A DNA stretch of 64,000 nt from Pelagomonas calceolata (lineage: Eukaryota > Sar > Pelagophyceae > Pelagomonadales > Pelagomonadaceae), in NCBI GenBank assembly GCA_918797485.1, contig CAKKNE010000002.1, positions 5,670,501 through 5,734,500 on the forward strand, written 5' to 3'. Under the pieces are notes generated by a model. It saw only the letters and a program-made list of their open reading frames with translations. It made no database searches and was not told where the DNA came from. The position numbers were made by a program, and so were the translations under genes. The first letter of the stretch is position 1; every line of letters starts with the position of its first letter. Positions 54,901-64,000 of the stretch are shown here, piece by piece.

Positions 54901-57900
54901 CGCCCTCGCTCTCGCCGACGCTCACGTCGGCGCCGACGACGCACGAGTACGAGGACAACCTCGTGGCCTACTACCCGATGACGCACGGCAAGCTGGACGA
55001 CGCCCACACGAAATTCCACGGCAAGGCATGGAGGCCCGAGCAACCTGACGTTCCCGATTCCATGATGGTTGCCGCGGATCTGCGGCAGACCGACGCGCGC
55101 GACGGTCCCCAGGGCGACGCGGTGGCGCTCAACAAGAGCTTTTACGAGTACATCGAGCTGCCCGACAACGTGACGAGGTCCATCTCCGGGGACCGGCCGA
55201 GGACGGTCTGTCTCTGGGCGCGGATCGACAAGTGGAAGAACGCCCGGATCTTCGAGTACGGCAGAAAGGCGCCCCAGGGAGAGCTGTTCGGCCTGCGCAC
55301 CTGGAACGTCCCGGGCGAGTTTGCGGTCGAAGTGCCATGGAACGTTCGGAACCATTGGGACAATCGAAACGTCAACCTGAGCACGAACGTCAGCATAACG
55401 CAGGCGCCGACGCCATCGCCGACGACGCCTCAGCCGACGCTGGAACCAGGCATGAGCCGCCGACTTGACGCCACCGGCGAGACTACGGCGGCCCCCACGC
55501 CGCAGAGCCCGTGGGTGGAAACGTGGCACCACCGCGTGCGTGACGCCGCGGAGCCGCACCCGAAGGAGAAGGATCGGTACCTCCCAGGGAACGTGACCCA
55601 CGTGGACGGCCGCAAGGAGGGGTTCTGGAAGAACGCGACCGTCAACACGAGCCTCGGCTCGCCGCTCTACATCGGCGCGGACATCCACGGCTCCAAAACG
55701 CTCGATGGGGCCGTGGACGAGGTGTACGTCTACGACAAGGCTCTGGAGGCCTGGCAGGTCGAGGTGCTCCACGGCATCCTCAGTCCGCCGCCGACGGCCG
55801 CGCCGTCTGCTGTACCGACGCCGGTGCCGACCCCTCCGCCCTCGCTCTCGCCGACGCTCACGTCGGCGCCGACGACGCACGAGTACGAGGACAACCTCGT
55901 GGCCTACTACCCGATGACGCACGGCAAGCTGGACGACGCCCACACGAAATTCCACGGCAAGGCATGGAGGCCCGAGCAACCTGACGTTCCCGATTCCATG
56001 ATGGTTGCCGCGGATCTGCGGCAGACCGACGCGCGCGACGGTCCCGAGGGCGCCGCGGTGGCGCTCAACAAGAGCTTTTACGAGTACATCGAGCTGCCCG
56101 ACAACGTGACGAGGTCCATCTCCGGGGACCGGCCGAGGACGGTCTGTCTCTGGGCGCGGATCGACAAGTGGAAGAACGCCCGGATCTTCGAGTACGGCAG
56201 AAAGGCGCCCCAGGGAGAGCTGTTCGGCCTGCGCACCTGGAACGTCCCGGGCGAGTTTGCGGTCGAAGTGCCATGGAACGTTCGGAACCATTGGGACAAT
56301 CGAAACGTCAACCTGAGCACGAACGTCAGCATAACGCAGGCGCCGACGCCATCGCCGACGACGCCTCAGCCGACGCTGGAACCAGGCATGAGCCGCCGAC
56401 TTGACGCCACCGGCGAGACTACGGCGGCCCCCACGCCGCAGAGCCCGTGGGTGGAAACGTGGCACCACTACTGCGTGACGTACGCCGCGGAGCCGCACCC
56501 GAAGGAGAAGGATCGGTACCTCCCAGGGAACGTGACCCTCTACGTGGACGGCCGCAAGGAGGGGTTCTGGAAGAACGCGACCGTCAACACGAGCCTCGGC
56601 TCGCCGCTCTACATCGGCGCGGACATCCACGGCTCCAAAACGCTCGATGGGGCCGTGGACGAGGTGTGCGTCACGACAAGGCTCTGGGCGCCTGGCAGGT
56701 CGAGGTGCTCCACGGCATCCTCAGTCCGCCGCCGACGGCGCGCCGTCTGCTGTACCGACGCCGGTGCCGACCCCTCCGCCCTCGCTCGCCCGGCTCACGT
56801 CGGCGCCGACGACGCACGAGTACGAGGACAACCTCGTGGCCTACTACCCGATGACGCACGGCAAGCTGGACGACGCCCACACGAAATTCCACGGCAAGGC
56901 ATGGAGGCCCGAGCAACCTGACGTTCCCGATTCCATGATGGTTGCCGCGGATCTGCGGCAGACCGACGCGCGCGACGGTCCCCAGGGCGACGCGGTGGCG
57001 CTCAACAACAGCAAGTACGAGTACATCGAGCTGCCCGACAACGTGACGAGGTCCATCTCCGGGGACCGGCCGAGGACGGTCTGCCTCTGGGCGCGGATCG
57101 ACAAGTGGACGAACAAAGCCCGGATCTTCGAGTACGGCAGAAAGGCGCCCCAGGGACAGCTGTTCGGCCTGCGCACCTGGAACGTCCCGGGCGCGCTTAC
57201 GGTCGAAGTGCCATGGAACGTTCGGAACCATTGGGACAATCGAATCAACGTCGTCCTGAGCAGGAACGTCAGCATGACGCCGGTGCCGACGTCAATTCCG
57301 ACATCTCTGCCGACCGAATCGACGGCACCAGAGCGCCGCCGCCGACTTGACGCCACCGACAGCGACAGCGACAACGCCGCCGCCGGCGCCACGCCGTCGG
57401 ACCCGTGGGTGGAAACGTGGCACCACTACTGCGTGACGTACGCCGCGGAGCCGCACCCGAAGGAGAAGGATCGGTACCTCCCAGGGAACGTGACCCTCTA
57501 CGTGGACGGCCGCAAGGAGGGGTTCTGGAAGAACGCGACCGTCAACACGAGCCTCGGCTCGCCGCTCTACATCGGCGCGGACATCCACGGCTCCGAAACG
57601 CTAGATGGGGCCGTGGACGAGGTGTACGTCTACGACAAGGCTCTGGAGGCCTGGCAGGTCGAGGTGCTCCACGGCATCCTCAGTCCGCCGCCGACGGCCG
57701 CGCCGTCTGCTGTACCGACGCCGGTGCCGACCCCTCTGCCGTCGGCCCCGCCGACGATCTCGCTTCCCCCGACGGCGCACGCCTACGAGTACGGCCTCGT
57801 GGCGTACTACCCGATGGACGAGGGCTCGCTGGCGGACGCCCACGACGGCGCCCACGCCGGCCGGGGCTGCAACGCCGCGGCCTGCGAGCCCGAGCAGACC

Positions 57901-60900
57901 CTGGCCACCACGCTCGCGCGCGACGTCGTCCAGGACGCGGTGGCGCTCGACGCGACCGCGAACCAGTTCATCCGGCTGCCGTACGCCACAACGGTGCCCA
58001 TCTCCGAGGATAACCCGCGGACCGTCTGCCTCTGGGCCCGGATCGACGCGTGGGCGGACAACGCCCGGCTCTTCGAGTACGGTAAGGGTCCGACGCAGCG
58101 CTTCGGCCTGCGCACCTACAAGACCCCGGGGCGCTTCTCGGTCATTTCGCACGATCCGAAGCGGCCGAGCACGAACGTCACGGTCGACCTCAACGCCAGC
58201 CGCCTCGTCGCGCCGCGGCCGACGCCGCGGCCGACGATACGAGGCCGCCGCCTCGACGGCACCGGCGAGACGCCGTTCCCTACGGCGGCCCCCACGCCGA
58301 ACCCCACAGCGACCCCCACAACGCCGCCGAACCCCTGGGTGGCCACGTGGCACCACTACTGCGTGACGTACGCCGCGGACCGCGCGAAGCGCAATCGGGC
58401 GAACGTGACCTTCTACGTGGACGGCGTCGCGGAGAAGACCTGGAACGCGACCGTCAACACGAGCGCGTCGCCGCTCTTCATCGGCGCGGACGTCCTCGGA
58501 ACGCACACGCTCGCCGGCGCCGTCGACGAAGTATATGTATATGAGAAGGCGCTGGACGCCTGGCAGGTCGGCGTGCTCTACGGCATCGTCAGCCCGCCGC
58601 CGACGGCCGTGCCCACCGGCGCCCCGACGAGCGCGCCGACGGGCCTCCCGACGCCGCAGCCGAGCCCGGCCCCGACGTCGCACCCGTCGGCCTCGCCCGC
58701 GCCGTCGCGCTACTTCCTCGAGGCCGCGCTCGTCGCGCACTACGGCATGGACGGCGGCGTCGCCGTCGACGACCACGGCCCCTTCGGCAACGCGACCTAC
58801 GTCGAGGGCCGGACGCGCAAGGACACGGCCCTCGACGGCACGGACGCCCTGAACGTGACGGGCGCGCGGAAGGGCGTGCGCCTGCCCGCCGGCGTCACGC
58901 GCCGCATCCTCGGGGGGCGCGAGCGGGGGGTCTGCCTCTGGGCGCGCGTCGACAAGTGGCGCAAGGCCGCGCTCTTCGGCTACGGGGCGGCCGCCACCGG
59001 AGGAAGCGCCACGGGCGCGCCTGGTAAACCGGAGGCCTTCGGCCTCGCCGTCGACGACGACGTAGGTTTCGTCGCTTTGGACTTCGGCGACGGCTATCCC
59101 GTAAAGGCGGAGGTCCCCGCGCGCGCCGGCCAGTGGCACCACTACTGCCTCGTTTATGATGACGGGAACGCCACGCTCTACTACGATAGCGTCATTCAGA
59201 AGACGACGAAGATCGCGCTCAACACGAGCAACAGCTCGCAGTTCCACCTCGGCGCGGGTTTGGATGGGGCCGACGCTCTGGATGGTTCCATCGACGAGGT
59301 TTATATCTACGAGGAGGCCCTGACCCAGGACGCCATCGATTTAATCTACTCGCGCGTGACGAGCCCGCCTTCCTCGGTGCCGTCGCCGGAGCCGTCCTCG
59401 ATGCCGTCGCGGGCACCAACGTCGCTGCCGACGGGCGTCCCGACGTCAGCGCCTTCACCAATGCCGTCGTCCATGCCGACGACGGCCGTGCCCACGTCTA
59501 AGCCGTCGGCGCCCCCGACGGCCGCGCCGACGCCGGCGACGCCCGAGCCCACGGGCGCGCCCAGCGAGGCGCCGTCGGCCATGCCGACGGTCGAGGGCTT
59601 GGGTGTGGCGGGCACGTTGAGGGCCGTGGCGCTGCCGCAGGCTTGTGACGATGCGGCGTTCTTAGGGGCCGTCGAGGCCGCGCTCGTCGCCGCGACGAAC
59701 GCGTCGCGCGCCGACGTGCGCTGTGTTGGATATGCCTGGACGCGGTCCGATTTATATTGGGGGCGGCGCCTCCAGGGCAGCGAGGGCGAGGGCGGGAAGC
59801 TCCCGGAGACGGCGGTCCCGACGAGCGTGCCCACTTCCAATCCTTCGGCGCTGCCGTCGCCGAAGCCGTCGCGCGGGCCGACGGCCGTGCCCACGTCAAT
59901 ACCTTCACCCGTACCGACGGCGTCGCCGGCGCCCACGAGCCTCGAGGCCTTCGAGCTCGACTACCGCGTCCACGCGAGCTACGCGCGGCACCCCGCCATC
60001 CGGGCGGAGACCTTCGACGACGAGGTCAAGACCATGATCAACGCGGCGATCGAGCGGGGCGTTTTTGTGGACGTGTTTAACAAAGAGAAGGTCACGGCCG
60101 AGGTCCAGACCGTGGAGACCGCGGCCATCTACCGGACGGTGGCGCCGTCGCCGGCGCCGTCGTTAGCTCCAACCACAACAGGCTATAGACTCGCCGGCAT
60201 CCTCTCCGCCGAGGTCGTGGGCGGCGACGAGGGCTTCGTCGAGGCCCCCATCGAGACGCTCGTCAACCTCACGAAGCCTCTGATCGTCAAGCTCAAGACG
60301 CGGCCGAGCGCCGACGTGGCCGTGACGTTGACGGCGGCCGGCACGGGCAGCGCGCTCCGCTTTTATGAGGAGGATTCAAAACGGCCGGGCTTCGCGCTCG
60401 CGTCCGACCCTGGTAGTACGACGTCCACGAAGACCATTCCGTCAAATACGACAACTCTCACGGTCATCGCCGGGGCGCTGCGGGACCGGGTCAACTCGGG
60501 GACGAGCTTCAGCCAGACCGTTGAGATCAGTCTCGATTCGGAAGACCCGAACTATTGTTGCGGGCGGCACACGGCCTCGTTTGAGCTCGAGGTCGGCGAC
60601 GTGGACACGTCGCTTATTAGTACGGGCAAGTTCCTGTCCAAAGTTCCGCCCGTGACGTCCGGGGACGGTGGTGCTACGACCATGAAGCTCGACGAGAACG
60701 CCGCGACGTACCAGTTCACGGTCTCGCTGACCTCGAAGCCCTTCCACCGCGTCGGGCTCGAGGTGCTGGGCGACGTCGACGCGTTTTCGGACATTACGTA
60801 TGGCGACGTCGACGAGCGGGTCTACAATCCGGAGCGGTTAGTTTTTGTGGATCCCGACGACTGGGCCGCGCCGGTGACCTGGAGCTTCCACATTGAAGAC

Positions 60901-63900
60901 GACGACGTCTTGGACGGGAACCGGAACTACAAGGTCCAGTTGAGGGCCGTCAGCAACGACACGAACTACGATGGGGTCACGTCGGCGACGCTGACGTGTG
61001 TTGTGCTGGAGGACGACGTCGCCTTCGCCACCGTGTCCGGCAAGAAGCTCACGGTCGGCGCGGGCGTCGACGGGCCGACGTTCGGCGACGGCTACTCCAT
61101 CACGCTGTCGGCGCCGCCCAAGGCCGACGTCTTCGTCGCGCTTGATATCGACGACGCCAAGGTGAAGGTAAATCCTAGATCACTGGTCTTCACGCCCAGT
61201 AATTGGGACCCCCAGGCCGTCGAGGTGAACGCGTCGCTCTACAAAGGCGAGAACAATACGTATATCATGGATTCGCGCATGGCTTTACTGACGCACACCA
61301 TGACGTCGGAAGATACCTTCTTCGACGGCATCGAGGTGGCGAGCGTCGACGTCGCCGTCGAGTTCTCGGCCGACAGCGTGCCGCCCCCGAAACTCGAGGA
61401 GGTGCGGTTCCTGGACGAGGGCAATGGATTAAATGTCCGCTTCGACTCGGCGACGAACCAGGTGGACGGCGCGTGGGACATCGACTGCGCTAAATTATTC
61501 AAGTACGACGAGTACCAGTTCGGCACGGAGGCGACTTGTAGCTGGTACAACCACACGGTCCTCAAGGTGACGTTCTCGAGCGGCGCGTCGATCGTCCCCT
61601 TCGACTACGTGAACGCGACGAAGGACAACGCGGTCTACCTCGTCGGTGGCGTCCTGAAGACGAACATCGCCGGCGCGACGTTAACGTCCGTCTCGCAGTA
61701 CGCCGAGGCCCAGAAGCCCTGGAACCCCGTCGCGCCGTCGATCAGCATCACGGCCCCGTTATCCGTTGGCGTCTGCGACGGCATCTCCCTGGACGCGCGC
61801 GGCGCGACGGGCGGCGGCAGTCGCGCCCTAACTTATGAATGGGGCGTTTTGACGGACTGGGACGCGGAAACGACCGAGGAGGCCGATTCCGTGATTGCGT
61901 TGCAAGAGAAGCTCGTGACCACCTCCACGGTCATCTCGCTGGGCTTTGGCGACCTATTAGCTGGAAGGGCCTACACGTTTCTCATTGCAGCAAAGAACTA
62001 CCTGGGCGAGACGACGACGGCCTTCGCGACCGTCAATAAACTAGGCTCGCCCTCACCCATGGTCCTCTTCCAGGAGAGTCAGATCGCTATGGTCCGCTCC
62101 GACGCGAAGACCTTGAAATTGGACGTGGCTCTACCGAATTTAACGTGCACGGACATGAACGTGTCCTCGACGGCCCTAGGCTTCGTCTGGCGCGCCTGGC
62201 GGTTGGACGGCGCGTCGTATGTGCGGGATGTTCCCCTCTTGTCAGAGTACACGGCGAACCCCGTAAGTTGCCGCCTGCCGAAGGATGCGTTGAATGCGCA
62301 GACGACCTATTGGTTTGAGGTGACCGTGGGTTTCGCGGACACGATGACCATCAACAACACGGCCGCGACGACCGTAAACGTCGGCGCCCAGGCGTTGGTC
62401 GCGTCCATCGCGGGCGGCGTCGAGCAGGCCGTGGCCATCGGTGACACCGTCGAGTTGGACGGGAGCCTGTCCGTGGACCCCGACGAGAATGACGCCGAGG
62501 GACCGCTCCAGTACCTCTGGAACTGTTCAAGAATAGTCGACGTGACCCTCGAGACGGGCGAGATCCAACGGCGTCTCGTCCACGACAAGTCGCTGCTGGC
62601 GCCCGTCGACGCGACGGCCGCGATCCTCGCGTTCGTGCCGGACACGACGAGCGGCTGGACCGGCGGGGCCACCTACGAGTTTACGCTGCTCGTATCAAGG
62701 GGCACGAGGACGGCCACCTACTCCATCCTCCTCTTCATCAGCGCGGACCGGTACATGCCGCGCGCGACGGTGACTGATTTTGATGAAAATCTGAAGTACA
62801 ACCCCACGGCGGACACGTACGCCGCCGTCTACTTCGAGGCGACGTCGCCCGACCCCGATAGGTACTGCTGCGACTCGGTCTGGGAGGTCGAGGGCGAGAC
62901 CATCAACCTCTTGGCGAAGGACGCGGCCGCGGCGTCGCCCATGCTTATTAATCTAGGCCTGACGCGGGCCAACGCCGTGTACCGCCTGAAGCTGACGGTC
63001 ACGGATGGCATCGGGTCCACGTCTTCCAGTGTCGTCTCGCTGACGACGAACGGCCCGCCGACGTCGGGCACGATGGCCGTCACGCCCTACCGAGGCACGG
63101 CTCTGCAAACGGAGTTCGAGTTTCTGCTGGACGCCTGGTCCGACGACCCCGACGACTACCCGCTGACCTACACCTATGGCTACCGCCAGCGCCTGAGCTG
63201 GGGGTCTTCGAGAAGGCGGCTGCAGCGGGGCGGTGCCAGTCGCGGTAGACGCTCCGCAGAACTGGCACCGCTCACACCTTTGGTGGCGGACCAGTACGCG
63301 AGCGCGTGGTTCTACACGACGCTCCCGAAGGCGGACAACATCAACATCACGTGCGTCGGGCGCGTCTTCGACCGCTACCTGAGTTTCGCGGAGGCCTACG
63401 CGCCGGCTCGCGTCGACGCTCTGGAAATGTCGACGGAGGATTTGTCGGCGTTCGCCGGCGATCTGCTCTCGGCCACGGCGGACACGGGCGACGGGGAAGC
63501 TTCCCTATCTCTCATCTCGAACGTGGCGTCGGTGATTGGTGGGGACGAAGAAACGGATGTGAATGGTACTGTCATCGAGAAGACGCCCGAGCAGTTAGCG
63601 GCGGAGCAGGCCCTGATCGACAACCTGTTTGCCGCGACCATAGCGGCCGCGAGTCAGGTCGGCACGGGGACGTCCGCCGCGGCCACATCTCAAGTTTTGA
63701 GCACGGTGTCGACGCTGAGCGCGAACCCCGAAACCTTATCGGAGGACTCGCAGAGCGGCGCGCTGGGTTTGATGTCTTCCGTCGTCGGTGGAGCGTCGTC
63801 GCAAGGTATCGACCCGGACACGGCCGCGTCCACGGCCTCGACGGTGTCCTCGCTCTTGGACGCGTCGCTGTTCAGCGGCGGCGGCGACGCGGACACGGAG

Positions 63901-64000
63901 CTGGGCGGCCAGATGGCGGGCACCGTCGGCGGTTTAGCGACGGCGATGATCGCCAAGGCGTATGGGGGCCAATCGCAAAGTGTGGTCAGCGACAACCTGG
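48972..64000 (+). CDS. Giant LamG/PKD-REJ surface protein, polycystin-receptor-like (3' end outside window)
   Basis: Over 15 kb. The ATG at 48972 opens a signal peptide (MLLINLLACCAARGAAAAAA). Then come fourteen 26-residue NATVAANATNSVNATPTAAP repeats, eight near-identical LamG_3-type lectin-like domains (CLWARIDKWKNARIFEYG, WHHYCVTYAAEPHP, LYVDGRKEG, PLYIGADI, DGAVDEVYVYDKALE), two diverged LamG domains (57.8-59.35 kb), P/T-rich linkers (PTSxPS), a short Cys region, about three Calx-beta/cadherin-like modules (60.2-61.4 kb, e.g. SLVFTPSNWDPQAVEVNAS) and a long PKD/REJ-like region (AIGDTVELDGSLSVDPDEN) to the edge. From about 56.82 kb the frame is open without a break. Within the repeats the frame is shifted several times by small indels, most likely assembly errors. 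Continuation into GPS/TM/channel parts is expected but not seen. Confidence 0.75.
49096..50172 (+). repeat. 78-bp (26-codon) minisatellite, 14 copies, in the giant gene
   Basis: The unit AACGCGACCGTAGCCGCAAA... is 78 bp. The T-A-rich core CCAATTCTGTAA marks 14 copies. In the main frame it encodes NATVAANATNSV plus NATPTAAPSPAPTP, with three N-x-T/S sites per unit. Copies 4, 5, 6 and 11 have short indels that move coding to a second frame (CDQFCKRDADGRAVP). Identity between copies is near 100% otherwise, which indicates recent expansion or homogenisation. Confidence 0.9.
50180..57700 (+). repeat. Array of eight ~940-bp LamG-domain units
   Basis: The landmark CCTCGTGGCC recurs at 50261, 51203, 52142, 53081, 54021, 54959, 55895 and 56832, giving periods of 936-942 bp. 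Units are nearly identical; they differ at GPQGDAV versus GPEGAAV and at FAVEAPW versus FAVEVPW, and unit 8 is more divergent. Each codes about 313 residues: LamG-type lectin domain, a Pro/Thr linker, then the strand-rich second half. Indels of 1-3 bases are scattered in units 2, 3, 4, 5 and 7. Confidence 0.92.
57780..59360 (+). repeat. Two diverged LamG-domain units (copies 9 and 10)
   Basis: Unit 9 starts near 57781 (AYEYGLVAYYPMDEGSLADA, RTVCLWARIDAWADNARLF, WHHYCVTYAADRAKRN). Unit 10 starts near 58717 (YFLEAALVAHYGMDGGVAVD, GVCLWARVDKWRKAALFGYG, WHHYCLVYDDGNATLYYD). Both keep the signature strands but share only about half their residues with units 1-8. They are probably the older units from which the array grew. 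Confidence 0.8.

Noticed and set aside
1-64000. CRISPR arrays, bacterial operons or prophage
   Set aside because: No spaced short direct repeats, no ribosome-binding sites, spliced genes and eukaryotic domain families throughout.

Overview
This is GC-rich nuclear DNA from a photosynthetic eukaryote, most likely a stramenopile alga with a red-derived complex plastid; a pelagophyte such as Aureococcus or Pelagomonas fits best. The evidence is as follows. Genes are densely packed and mostly intronless, with very high GC at third codon positions. Several proteins carry a signal peptide followed by a transit-like segment with an ASAFAP-type junction (plastid trigger factor, a PAP/fibrillin, a J-protein, an E2 enzyme). 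Small introns with terminal inverted repeats and 8-bp target duplications (introners) are present. A flagellar gene (CFAP57) and expanded TPR, F-box-like and LamG/REJ-type families are also present. The species is inferred, not proven. I saw no viral or virus-like element.

Layout. 0-5 kb: tail of a nuclear protein, a sulfotransferase, a NASP histone chaperone, a 5'-truncated TPR gene head to head with a WW-metacaspase that has lost its catalytic core, and a WW/CCCH/RS splicing-type protein. 5.5-15 kb: a PDZ-like protein and a PAP/fibrillin, each split by an introner, then a SET-domain methyltransferase, a J-domain/SAP protein, a large chimeric membrane protein (BspA-like repeats, acidic Cys repeats, zinc ribbon) and a small conserved basic protein. 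15-20 kb: SR-cyclophilin, the APC/C activator Cdh1/Fzr, and a UBE2W-type E2 with an N-terminal targeting leader. 20-25 kb: tRNA-Lys-like halves in reversed order, an MFSD5-type transporter whose last exon and 3' UTR are tandemly repeated, two gene remnants and an F-box-like gene. 25-36 kb: phosphate-type MFS transporter, histidine acid phosphatase, an FHA-WDR70 fusion, HlyIII/PAQR protein, 2OG-Fe(II) prolyl hydroxylase. 35-49 kb: ankyrin/proline-rich protein, YIPF6, plastid trigger factor, a small secreted Cys protein with an introner, a Rossmann methyltransferase-like protein, the prenyltransferase alpha subunit, CFAP57 and LSm1.

49-64 kb is one giant secreted or surface gene that runs off the window. 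It has a signal peptide, fourteen 26-residue N/T/A/P repeats, eight near-identical LamG domains of about 313 residues, two more diverged LamG domains, P/T-rich linkers, Calx-beta/cadherin-like modules and the start of a PKD/REJ-type region. This resembles polycystin-like receptors.

Three system-level observations stand out. (1) Four introners of one family sit in four genes. In each the intron begins at the GT of the upstream target duplication and ends at the AG of the element, and two copies lie in each orientation. (2) A shared module, CTAGTGTCTTAC followed by CGCTAGC, occurs at nine sites, each about 80-275 bp upstream of start codons and often between divergent genes; it looks like a core promoter element. 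(3) A second class of short repeats (TCGCGGCGATGGCGT; ACGCCATCGACGCG) is shared by the remaining introns and some spacers.
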